Shown here piece after piece: positions 33,731-41,415 of a stretch of DNA of 64,000 nucleotides. This stretch comes from Achromobacter pestifer. GTDB taxonomy: Bacteria; Pseudomonadota; Gammaproteobacteria; Burkholderiales; Burkholderiaceae_B. Positions within the stretch are counted from its first letter, which is position 1. Each line of letters opens with the position of its first letter. The stretch covers positions 1-64,000 of the forward strand of contig NZ_CADIJX010000004.1 of NCBI RefSeq assembly GCF_902859625.1, given 5' to 3'. The translations under genes and the position numbers were made by a program. A model generated the notes under the pieces. That model was not told the DNA's origin, made no database searches, and saw only the letters and a list, made by a program, of their open reading frames with translations.

Positions 33731-34464
33731 GCGCGGGGCTGAACGTCGCGCGCCAGGGCGCCGTCCTGACTCTGACCATCGACCGCCAGGACCGCCGCAA
33801 CGCGCTGGACACCGCCACCTACGCCGCGCTGACCGAACACGTCTCGCTGGCGTCGGCCGATTTGTCAGTGTCGGCCGTCATCCTGACCGGCGCGGGCGAG
33901 CACTTCACCGCCGGCAACGATCTGCGCGACTTCCAGGCGGAACGGGGCGCGGGCGACAGCGCCGGCCTGACGTTCCTGCGGGCGTTGACCATGGCGGATG
34001 TGCCGGTGATCGCCGCCGTCGAGGGTTATGCCATCGGCATCGGCGTGACCCTGTTGCAACATTGCGACTTTGTTCATATTGGCGAAGGCGCCACCCTGCG
34101 CATGCCGTTCGTGGCGCTGGGTCTGTGCCCGGAGGGCGCGTCCAGCCTGCTGATGCCCCGACTGGCCGGACGCCGCGCGGCCGAGTGGCTGATGCAGGGC
34201 AAGGCGTTCTCGGCCCGCGACGCGCACGAGGCTGGCCTGGCCACCTCGGTGACGCCCAAGGGCGAAGCGTTGGCGGCCGCGCAAGCGACCGCCGCGGATC
34301 TGGTGCGCCAGCCGCCGGTTGCGCTGCGCCTGACCAAAGCCATGATGAAACGCGCCGACCGCCAAGCCATCCAGGAAACGCTGGACTACGAAGCCCAACA
34401 GTTCCGCGCCCGATTGCAGACGGAAGAGGCGCAGGCGGCGTTTGCGAAGTTCTTTAAGAAGTAG
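33727..34464 (+). CDS. Enoyl-CoA hydratase/isomerase family protein
   Basis: A 245-residue crotonase-fold enzyme. LTIDRQDRRNALD near residue 16, GEHFTAGNDLRDF near 57 (oxyanion-hole strand) and AVEGYAIGIGVTLLQHCDFV near 100 are typical. PEGASSLLMPRLAG near 137 holds a Glu at a position used for catalysis in many members. Its ATG overlaps the stop of the flavoprotein gene (ATGA), so both are co-translated. It probably hydrates the enoyl-CoA made by the divergent acyl-CoA dehydrogenase. Confidence 0.9.
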   Translation: MSAGLNVARQGAVLTLTIDRQDRRNALDTATYAALTEHVSLASADLSVSAVILTGAGEHFTAGNDLRDFQAERGAGDSAGLTFLRALTMADVPVIAAVEGYAIGIGVTLLQHCDFVHIGEGATLRMPFVALGLCPEGASSLLMPRLAGRRAAEWLMQGKAFSARDAHEAGLATSVTPKGEALAAAQATAADLVRQPPVALRLTKAMMKRADRQAIQETLDYEAQQFRARLQTEEAQAAFAKFFKK

Positions 34465-34479
34465 TGGGTGGTGAGAGGG

Positions 34480-34621
34480 GTTGCGGGGTGGTGAGATGAG
34501 TTGCGGCGTGGCGCGATGGGTTCCGGCGTAGCGAGGTGAGTTGCGCGCGTGGCGAGATGCGTTGCGCGCGTGGCGAGATGAGTTGCGGCGTGGCGAGTTG
34601 CGTTGCGGCGTGGCGAGATGG
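34480..34621. repeat. Seven 20-21-bp tandem units
   Basis: Seven head-to-tail units with consensus GTTGCGGCGTGGCGAGATGA begin at 34480, 34500, 34520, 34540, 34561, 34582 and 34602. They run directly into the dispersed repeat end GATGGGTTGCGCGCG. No spacers separate the units, so this is not a CRISPR array. Confidence 0.9.
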
Positions 34622-34803
34622 GTTGCGCGCGTTCGGTAATGTCGTGCTTGGCAGCGTATGTGCCGCGCTACACCCATCCTACGATACGGTTCGGTACGGT
34701 TCGGGACGGGACGGGACGGGACGGGACGGGACGGTTCGTAGGATGGGTGTAGCGCGAGAGGCTCGACGCCAAGCACGCCGAATCCAAACGCGCGCAACCC
34801 ATC
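34617..34803. repeat. Inverted pair of dispersed repeat units with GGGAC core (copy D)
   Basis: One unit lies at 34617-34683 and its inverted partner at 34738-34803. The arms share GATGGGTTGCGCGCG and CTACACCCATCCTACG ends and a partly matching middle. Between them, 34703-34732 is six copies of GGGAC flanked by GGTTCGGTACGGTTC. Together with the tandem units this fills the 373-base gap between two enoyl-CoA hydratase genes; no gene is seen there. Confidence 0.85.
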
Positions 34804-34837
34804 ACATCAAAAAGACGACTCTGGCCGAGAAATCACC

Positions 34838-35671
34838 TTAAAACGGCGAATCCGGCCGGAAATTAGGTGCACGACGTTCGCGCAGGGATTGAATCCCTTC
34901 CTTCACATCCGGCCCGCCAAAACCCATGAATTCCAGCGCCAGCGACGTATCGAAGCTGGGGCCAGCCATGCGCAACCAGTTATTCAACGAATACTTGGTC
35001 CAGCGGATGGCGGTCTGCGAGCCCGCAGCCAGCTTGTTGGCCACCTCGAACGCGCGGGTGATCAGTTCGGCTTCGTCCACGCACAGCGACACCAGGCCGA
35101 TGCGTTCGGCTTCCTCGCCCGTCACGGTTTCACACAGCATCAGGTAGTACTTGGCCTTCGCCATGCCGCACAGAAGCGGCCAGACGATGGCTGCGTGATC
35201 GCCCGCCGTCACGCCCAGGCGGGTGTGGCCGTCGATGATCCGCGCATCGCGCGCGGCGATCGAGATATCGGCCAGCAACCCGGCCACCAGTCCCGCGCCC
35301 ACGGCCGCGCCGTGCATGGCCGACACGATGGGTTTGTTGCAGTTGATGATGTTGTAGACCAGGTCGCGGGCTTCCCGCCAGACGCGGGTGCGTACGTCGA
35401 AGTCATCCGCCATCTGCTGCACCAGATCCAGGTCGCCACCGCCCGAAAAGCCCTTGCCTTCGCCACGGATCACCACCACCCGGGTGTCGGGATCGGTATC
35501 GATGTCGCGCCAGATGTCGGCCAGCTCGCGGTGCATGCGGTCATCCGCCGTGGACAGTTTCCCCGGCTGGCCGCCCTTGGCGCCCATGATCAGTTCCAGC
35601 ACGCCGCCGGGATGCCGGCGCAGCTTCAGGGATTCGTAGGCCGAATAGTGTTGCAACGTGATATCAGTCAT
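34838..35671 (-). CDS. Enoyl-CoA hydratase/isomerase family protein
   Basis: A 277-residue crotonase-fold protein, not close to the neighbouring 245-residue one. Family features are [20 protein letters not shown] near residue 67 and [24 protein letters not shown] near 115. The position often holding a catalytic Glu has [15 protein letters not shown] instead, with an Asp-His. GGAGAAG precedes the ATG. It is transcribed alone, divergent from nnrD. It may serve the same acyl-CoA pathway, but the intervening repeat block separates it from the TetR-controlled cluster. Confidence 0.88.
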   Translation of the reverse strand: MTDITLQHYSAYESLKLRRHPGGVLELIMGAKGGQPGKLSTADDRMHRELADIWRDIDTDPDTRVVVIRGEGKGFSGGGDLDLVQQMADDFDVRTRVWREARDLVYNIINCNKPIVSAMHGAAVGAGLVAGLLADISIAARDARIIDGHTRLGVTAGDHAAIVWPLLCGMAKAKYYLMLCETVTGEEAERIGLVSLCVDEAELITRAFEVANKLAAGSQTAIRWTKYSLNNWLRMAGPSFDTSLALEFMGFGGPDVKEGIQSLRERRAPNFRPDSPF

Positions 35672-35785
35672 TGTCTTCTCCGCGGTGTCTTGACCAGTGG
35701 GGCGGGCCTGAGGCCGGCGCGTTTTTGCGCACTATAGTGGATACATCGGTGTCCACCCATCGACAGCCAGAAGGAGCCTCAGCCA

Positions 35786-36646
35786 ATGAACACCCCCGCC
35801 CCGTCCGCCGGCGCCCCGATCGACCGCGCCAGCCTGCCCGCCCTGTTCGCCCCCCGTGGCGTGGATACACATAAAGGCAGTTTCGGCACCGTTGGCGTGG
35901 TGGGTGGCGGCCCAGGCATGACGGGCGCCGCGCTGCTGGCGGCGCGGGCCGCCCTGAAAATCGGTGCTGGCAAGGTGCTGGTCGGCTTCGCCCAAGAGGC
36001 CGCGCCGCTGGCTTGCGACCCGCTGCAACCGGAACTGATGCTGCGCGACATCCGGTCGTTACTGGACGAAGACTGGGGCGTCACCGCCTGGGTCGCTGGA
36101 TGCGGCATCGGCACGGGCGCGCTGGCGGCCAATGCGCTGTCCGAATTGTTCGTGCTGCGCCACGAAGCCCCATTGGTCCTGGATGCCGATGGCCTGAATC
36201 TGCTGGCCCGAGGCGACATCCAGCCCAACTGGGGCCCTGGCCCCGTCGTACTGACCCCGCACCCGGCCGAAGCCGGGCGGCTACTTGGCATTGGCACGGC
36301 CGACGTGCAGGCCGACCGGCCTGGCGCGGCGCGCAAACTGGCGCAACGCTTTCGGGCCTGGGTCGTGCTGAAGGGCGCGGGCACGGTCGTCTGCGACCCC
36401 GACGGCGACTGGCGCGTGAATACCAGCGGCAACCCCGGGCTGGCCACCGCCGGAACGGGGGACGTATTAGCGGGCATGCTGGGCTCGCTGATCGCCCAGA
36501 AGCTGCCCTGGGACCACGCGGTCGCCGGCGCCGTCTGGCTGCACGGCGCCGCCGCCGATGCACTGGTGGCGCAAGGCATCGGCCCGATCGGCCTGACGGC
36601 GGGGGAGCTGGCGGATGCCGCCCGCGCCCTGCGAAACGGACACTAG
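35786..36646 (+). CDS. nnrD: ADP/ATP-dependent NAD(P)H-hydrate dehydratase NnrD
   Basis: A repair enzyme that dehydrates damaged NAD(P)HX back to NAD(P)H using a nucleotide. The 286-residue product is the stand-alone dehydratase (YjeF C-terminal, ribokinase-like) without the epimerase domain. [14 protein letters not shown] near residue 28, [10 protein letters not shown] near 131, [12 protein letters not shown] near 156 and [12 protein letters not shown] near 221 (catalytic Asp226) are the family motifs. AAGGAG precedes the start. The epimerase NnrE is not in the window. The gene stands alone. Confidence 0.93.
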   Translation: MNTPAPSAGAPIDRASLPALFAPRGVDTHKGSFGTVGVVGGGPGMTGAALLAARAALKIGAGKVLVGFAQEAAPLACDPLQPELMLRDIRSLLDEDWGVTAWVAGCGIGTGALAANALSELFVLRHEAPLVLDADGLNLLARGDIQPNWGPGPVVLTPHPAEAGRLLGIGTADVQADRPGAARKLAQRFRAWVVLKGAGTVVCDPDGDWRVNTSGNPGLATAGTGDVLAGMLGSLIAQKLPWDHAVAGAVWLHGAAADALVAQGIGPIGLTAGELADAARALRNGH

Positions 36647-36734
36647 AAAGGGCACTAAATAGAGCACTAAGAAGGCATGCCACAGGGTGAAAAAGGCGCT
36701 AAGTCCCTGTGGAATAAACATTTTTACAACATAC

Positions 36735-36748
36735 TAGGGTTTTCCCTA
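36735..36748. promoter_or_regulatory. Palindromic operator-like site 1
   Basis: TAGGGTTTTCCCTA has 5-bp arms with a four-base centre. It lies 35 bases (centre to centre) upstream of a second copy, TAGGGTTATCCCTA. Confidence 0.55.
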
Positions 36749-36757
36749 AAAAGACCG

Positions 36758-36787
36758 TTGCTTTTATTTTAGGGTTATCCCTATAAT
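36758..36787 (+). promoter_or_regulatory. Promoter with overlapping palindrome (site 2)
   Basis: TTGCTT (36758-36763) and a perfect TATAAT (36782-36787) are 18 bases apart. The palindrome TAGGGTTATCCCTA (36770-36783) covers the spacer and the first two bases of the -10 box, so a bound protein would block RNA polymerase. The -10 box is 36 bases upstream of the small gene at 36823. Confidence 0.6.
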
Positions 36788-36822
36788 GGTTTACCCCAAG
36801 ACGAAACGGACTGGAGAAGACC

Positions 36823-37056
36823 ATGAGCCAACTGACCTTGAATAGCACTGCCCGCCTGACCGACGCGCTGGAGCGCGACCTGCTTCGCGGCGCCCTCGAA
36901 AACCAACCGAATTCCCATCCGCTGACCAACCTGAAGAAGGCTGGCCAAGCCGTGATCGCCGCTGTTGCTGGCGTCTTTGCTTTCATCGACGAAGTGAACG
37001 AATCGATGAACAAGGCCCGCGCCGCCAGCTCGCGTTTCTCCGGCTCGCAGTGGTAA
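36823..37056 (+). CDS. Small protein of unknown function behind paired palindromes
   Basis: A 77-residue protein with no signal peptide. A hydrophobic-amphipathic middle (AGQAVIAAVAGVFAFIDEV, residues 40-58) lies between a polar N-terminal half (ERDLLRGALENQPNSHP) and a Ser/Arg-rich tail ending SGSQW. I recognise no family. GGAG (36812-36815) precedes the ATG at a good distance, and a strong -10 box lies upstream. Real expression is therefore likely, probably under a repressor that binds the two TAGGGTTWTCCCTA sites. It is followed by a gene-free stretch. Confidence 0.72.
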   Translation: MSQLTLNSTARLTDALERDLLRGALENQPNSHPLTNLKKAGQAVIAAVAGVFAFIDEVNESMNKARAASSRFSGSQW

Positions 37057-37461
37057 GTACAGCTGCGCTGGACTGAATCGCGACGATCTCCCGCGATTCC
37101 GCCCGGCGCGCTGCCGCCGCAACGCTCGCTTGGCCGGTCCAAGCCCCGTTGCAGCGGACCTTCGGCGCCCGCCCCTCACCGGCGCCATCGCGCCGCGCCG
37201 GCTCCCATTCAAGCTGTTGGGAGCCCCCGCGACGCCCTCCCTGGCATCTCTGCCACCCCCTCCTCTCGGCGTTTTCCCTAGCGCCTGATTCGCCGTTCTT
37301 CATTGACAGCGCGCGAAGCCCCTACCGATAATCGGCCCCTTGCCGTCGTGCCTGGCGCCAAAACACCGTAAGCCCTCTGCCGACACCCGCTGTCCGCCTC
37401 CGGCCCCGGTGGTTTTTTGCGCAAGCACGATCCGGTTCGTTATCCATCCGGAGTTGTCACC
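37057..37461. other. Gene-free spacer
   Basis: About 400 bases upstream of the first peptide-binding-protein gene. The only structure I see is an 8-bp hairpin, GAATCGCG (37075-37082) with CGCGATTC (37092-37099), 18 bases after the stop of the small gene and without a T-tract. It may end that transcript. No promoter for the downstream gene can be named with confidence. Confidence 0.5.
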
Positions 37462-39075
37462 ATGAAGTTGCGCACCACCCTGGCCCTTTTGGCCGCCGCC
37501 ATTCCCTTGGCTGCCGCCCAAGCCCAGACGCTGAAGATCGGCCTGTCGGCCGAACCCACTTCGGCAGACCCCCACTATCACAAGATGACGCAGAACGATG
37601 CTTTCTCTGCGCACGTCTACAGTTCGCTAGTGGGCCGTAGCGCCGACATGAAACTGATACCGGCCCTGGCCACGTCCTGGAAAAACCTGGACGACCTGAC
37701 CTGGGAATTCAAGCTGCGCGACGACGTCAAGTTCTCGAACGGCAAGCCTTTCTCGTCGGAAGACGTGCTGTTCACGATCTGCCGCACGCTGAACAACGAA
37801 ACCAACGTGTCGCAGTCCTACATGGACATGACCAAGCGCATCACCGACGTGCAAACGCCGGATGCGCACACCGTCATCATCAAGACCGCCGAGCCTTTCC
37901 CGCTGATGCCGGCCGAAATGGCCCGTTCGCTGCCGATCATCTGGAACGGCATCGTCGAACACGGCAAGCTGACGTTCGACCCGAAGAAGGGTTGCGGCGT
38001 GACGGGCGCCTGGCCTACCGTTGCCGACTTCAACAACGGCAAGGATGCCATCGGCACCGGCCCGTTCACCCTGAAGTCCTACGTCAAGGGCACCGGCATC
38101 GAGCTGGTCCGCAATGACAATTACTGGGGCGACAAGCCGTACTGGAAGGAAGTGAAGTTCGTGCCGGTGCCGTCCGCCGGCCCGCGCCTGACCGGCCTCT
38201 TGTCCGGCGATTTCGACATGATCGAAAACCCGGCCGCCCGTGACCTGCCGCGCCTGAAGGACAACCCGAAGTTCGGTTTCGTAGCCACTCCGTCCACCCG
38301 CCTGGTGTTCTTCCAGCCGGACGTGGGCCGCAACCCGAGCCCGTTCGTCAAGACCACCGACGGCAAGAATCCGCTGCAAGATCTGCGTGTGCGCAAGGCC
38401 ATTTCCATGGCCATCGACCGCAAGACGATCACCGCCCGCATCATGGACGGCATGGCCACCCCGGCCTACCAGTACATGCCCGACGGCATGTTCGGCGCGC
38501 TGCCCAAGGCTCCGGAAATCAAGTACGACCCGGAAGGCGCCAAGAAGCTGCTGGCCGAAGCGGGCTACCCAAACGGCTTTGAAATGACGCTGTCGTCCAC
38601 CAACGACCGTTACGTCAACGACGGCCAGGTGGCCCAGGCCGTGGCCCAGTACCTGGCCCGCGTCGGCATCAAGACCAACGTGGACGCCATGACGGCTTCG
38701 ATCTACTTCCCCAAGCGCGCCAAGCGTGAGTTCAGCTTCTCGATGGGCGGCTGGCCGGCGGAAACGGGTGAAGCCTCGGCGCTGTTCCAGCTGTGGGTTG
38801 CGTCCCTGGATTCGCCCAACAGCCTGGGCACCAGCAACTACGGCGGCTTCAGCAATGCTGATTTCGACAAGGTGTACAAGCAAGCCATCGTGACGGTGGA
38901 TGCGCCCAAGCGCGAAAAGCTGTTGCAGGAATCCACCCAGATCGCCCTGGACAACGTGCCGCTGATCCCGCTGCACTTTGAAAGCAGCATCTGGGCCTTC
39001 CGCAAGGGCATCACGTACGAAGGCCGCCGCGACCAGTACACGCTGGCCACCTCGGTTACGCCGGAAAAGAAGTAA
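37462..39075 (+). CDS. Peptide-type ABC transporter substrate-binding protein (SBP_bac_5), paralog 1
   Basis: A 537-residue periplasmic receptor of the DppA/OppA family. The signal peptide ends near AAAQAQT, and the mature protein starts LKIGLSAEPTSADPHYHKM. The conserved WEFKLRDDVKFSNGKPF segment (near residue 80), RVRKAISMAIDRKTI and PHYH region are typical. Two cysteines (in FTICRTL and KKGCGVTG) are shared with the paralog at 41416 and may form a disulfide. GGAG precedes the ATG at 37462. It has its own terminator and lies apart from the permease genes, so it may be an extra receptor for the same transporter. Confidence 0.92.
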   Translation: MKLRTTLALLAAAIPLAAAQAQTLKIGLSAEPTSADPHYHKMTQNDAFSAHVYSSLVGRSADMKLIPALATSWKNLDDLTWEFKLRDDVKFSNGKPFSSEDVLFTICRTLNNETNVSQSYMDMTKRITDVQTPDAHTVIIKTAEPFPLMPAEMARSLPIIWNGIVEHGKLTFDPKKGCGVTGAWPTVADFNNGKDAIGTGPFTLKSYVKGTGIELVRNDNYWGDKPYWKEVKFVPVPSAGPRLTGLLSGDFDMIENPAARDLPRLKDNPKFGFVATPSTRLVFFQPDVGRNPSPFVKTTDGKNPLQDLRVRKAISMAIDRKTITARIMDGMATPAYQYMPDGMFGALPKAPEIKYDPEGAKKLLAEAGYPNGFEMTLSSTNDRYVNDGQVAQAVAQYLARVGIKTNVDAMTASIYFPKRAKREFSFSMGGWPAETGEASALFQLWVASLDSPNSLGTSNYGGFSNADFDKVYKQAIVTVDAPKREKLLQESTQIALDNVPLIPLHFESSIWAFRKGITYEGRRDQYTLATSVTPEKK

Positions 39076-39093
39076 TCAGGTCCGCCTGAACAG

Positions 39094-39126
39094 AAAAACG
39101 GCTGCGTTCTCGCAGCCGTTTTTTTC
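39094..39126. terminator. Bidirectional rho-independent terminator
   Basis: AACGGCTGCG (39097-39106) pairs with CGCAGCCGTT (39111-39120) around TTCT, with an A-run before and a T-run after. It separates the binding-protein gene from the convergent LysR gene. Confidence 0.9.
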
Positions 39127-39142
39127 GTCTCGGGCGCAAGCC

Positions 39143-40057
39143 CTACCCCACCGGCCCCGCGCCCAGCGCCAGGTCCAGCTCCCGGGAGAGCAGCGCGATG
39201 AATGCCTCCGCCTTGGGCGGCAGCACCCGGCCCGGCATGACCTGGATCTGCAAGGTGCGCGACTGTAGTTCCGTATTGGAAATCGGCACCGCCACCAATT
39301 CGTCGCGGCGCAGGCTCCAGGCCACCGAGATATAGCCGCTGAGCATGATGGCGTCGGAACCAAACACAAAGCCATGCAGGGGCGACGAGTCATTGCACGT
39401 CAGCACGGGTTCCAACTGCACCGACTCCAGCGTGCAGCCCATGTCGAAAAGCTGCCGGGTCGTGGTGCCAGGCCCGGTCAGGGCAAGGGGATACTGGCTC
39501 AAGTCCTGCAAGCTGACGTTGCGTCGGCCAGCCAAGGGGTGATCGGCCGCCATCACCGCATGCACCGGCGCCCGGCGCGAATAGCGGGCGCTGACCCCGC
39601 TGATGGGCTCGGCGATGAACGCCATCCCCAGTTCCACATTGCCTTCGGCCACGCGACGGCTCACCTCCGCAGGCGACCCCACGAACAGGTCGAAGCGGAC
39701 ATTGGGCCAGTCCTGGCGGAAGCGCGCCATCACCGACGGCACGAAAATACGCGCCACGCCTTCGACGGCGGCCACCCGGATCTCATTGCGGGCGACTCCT
39801 TTCACGGCGGCGATTTCCTGCAATACCGAATCGGCTTCAAGCATGGTGCGCCGGGCGTGCACCAGCAGCAACCGCCCTGCATCGCTCAGGATCATGCCCC
39901 GGGCGGCGCGCTCGAACAGCGGCGCCCCTGCTTCTTCCTCCAGCTTGGCGATCTGCCGGCTGATGGCCGACACCGCCACGTGCAGCCGCTCCGAGGCGCC
40001 GCTCAGGCTGCCCGCCTGGGCCACCTCCAGAAAGTACTTCAAGGCGATGCCGTGCAT
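39143..40057 (-). CDS. LysR family transcriptional regulator
   Basis: A 304-residue LysR protein. The HTH is at residues 3-60 (YFLEVAQAGSLSGASERLHVAVSAISRQIAKLEEE as helices), followed by a full effector domain. GAGGGG precedes the ATG at 40057; the longer open frame upstream is not needed. It lies between the two peptide-binding-protein genes and faces away from the deacylase-SBP-dpp unit. The 298-base divergent spacer includes an AT-rich patch (GGATAAATATGCTAATTG at about 40120). Control of the transport and hydrolysis genes is likely. Confidence 0.9.
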   Translation of the reverse strand: MHGIALKYFLEVAQAGSLSGASERLHVAVSAISRQIAKLEEEAGAPLFERAARGMILSDAGRLLLVHARRTMLEADSVLQEIAAVKGVARNEIRVAAVEGVARIFVPSVMARFRQDWPNVRFDLFVGSPAEVSRRVAEGNVELGMAFIAEPISGVSARYSRRAPVHAVMAADHPLAGRRNVSLQDLSQYPLALTGPGTTTRQLFDMGCTLESVQLEPVLTCNDSSPLHGFVFGSDAIMLSGYISVAWSLRRDELVAVPISNTELQSRTLQIQVMPGRVLPPKAEAFIALLSRELDLALGAGPVG

Positions 40058-40355
40058 GTTCAACCCCTCGCGGCCAATGACAGCCCTTGGACAAAGCTTT
40101 GCCTTTTCAGCAAGGCTTCGGATAAATATGCTAATTGTAGAGAAAGCTTCCGAGCTCCTAGAATTCGCTGAAGCAGTCAGACAGGCGCGCACACGACGCG
40201 CCGTGAATCAAGGGAAAATCTGTGTCAGCAGCCGTCTCCAGCCGCCCGCGCGCGGCGCCCAACCGCCGCGCCGTGCCGCCTGTCGATATCGGCGCCTAGC
40301 CGCCGCCCCCGAAGCCCCATCCCCTATACAATCCACACGCTTCATCGGAGTCCCC

Positions 40356-41327
40356 ATGCCCACGCCCGCTTCCGCGCCCCAACCGCGTCCCTTTCTCCTT
40401 GCCTGTCCGGATTTGTCCGCCGAACGCTTGGGCAATACGGATACGCCCGGCGTCTGGCACTTTGACTCCGACATGCCGGGCAAGCACGTCATGCTGAGCG
40501 CGCTGATCCATGGCAACGAACTGTGCGGCGCCTGGGCGCTGAAGGAAGCGCTGGCGGCGGGGCTGCGCCCTCGCCGTGGCTCGCTGACCCTGGCGTTCTG
40601 CAACCTGGCCGCCTTTGACCGCTTCGACGCCCACAATTACGCCCCCGCGCGCTTTGTGGACGAAGACATGAACCGCGTCTGGAGCGACGACAAACTGGCC
40701 GTGCCGATCAGCCAGGAGCGCCGCCGCGCCGCCGAGATCCGCCCGTGGATAGCGCAGGCCGACTGGCTGCTGGACTTCCATTCGATGAGCAATTCCGACG
40801 TGCCGCTGCAATTGACCGGCATGGAAGCGCGCAATATCGAGCTGGCGCTGGCACTGGGCAACCCCGCCACCCTCATCGCCGACGCCGGCCATGCCGCAGG
40901 CGTGCGCATGCGTGACTATGGCCGGTTCGGCGAAGCGGGTGACAACGGCACCCGTTCCCTGCTGATCGAATGCGGCTTCCATGGCGCACCCGAAGCGCGT
41001 GGCGTGGCCATCGACCAGATGGCGCGTTTCCTGGTGGCAGCCGGCACGGTCGACGCCGAAGACATTCCGGGCGACTGGTTCGCACCCGGCGCTCCGGTGC
41101 AGCGCGCACTGCGCGTGACGCACGCCATCGCCGCCAAAAGCGCAGATTTCCGTTTCGCCGAGCCCTGGAAGGGCCTGGAAACGCTGGCCACCGCCGGCAC
41201 CGTCATCGGTTGGTCCGAAGGCGAACCCGTCACGACGCCCTACGACAACTGCGTGCTGATCATGCCGTCCACCGCGAACCTGCGGCCCGGCGTGACGGTG
41301 GTCCGTCTGGCGCAGCCTATCGCCTGA
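40356..41327 (+). CDS. Succinylglutamate desuccinylase/aspartoacylase family protein (paralog 2)
   Basis: A 323-residue zinc deacylase. Candidate ligands are His and Glu in IHGNELCGAWAL near residue 50 and His in LLDFHSMSNSD near 146; a catalytic Glu candidate lies in LIECGFHG near 207. It is clearly paralogous to the 10044-10988 gene, with the same order of motifs and several identical stretches. GGAG lies six bases before the ATG at 40356; a very long open frame upstream is antisense to the LysR gene. Directly upstream of a peptide-type transporter, it is a good candidate to deacylate an imported N-acyl amino acid or peptide. Confidence 0.85.
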   Translation: MPTPASAPQPRPFLLACPDLSAERLGNTDTPGVWHFDSDMPGKHVMLSALIHGNELCGAWALKEALAAGLRPRRGSLTLAFCNLAAFDRFDAHNYAPARFVDEDMNRVWSDDKLAVPISQERRRAAEIRPWIAQADWLLDFHSMSNSDVPLQLTGMEARNIELALALGNPATLIADAGHAAGVRMRDYGRFGEAGDNGTRSLLIECGFHGAPEARGVAIDQMARFLVAAGTVDAEDIPGDWFAPGAPVQRALRVTHAIAAKSADFRFAEPWKGLETLATAGTVIGWSEGEPVTTPYDNCVLIMPSTANLRPGVTVVRLAQPIA

Positions 41328-41415
41328 TCCAACGCCTGACTCAACACAAAGCAGCGCCCGCCAAAGAGGCGCCTTTCAGCACTACCGGCACTACCCATAA
41401 CAATTAGGGAAAGAC

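Noticed and set aside
34480-34621. Possible CRISPR array
   Set aside because: The 20-21-bp units are directly adjacent without spacers, and no cas genes are present.
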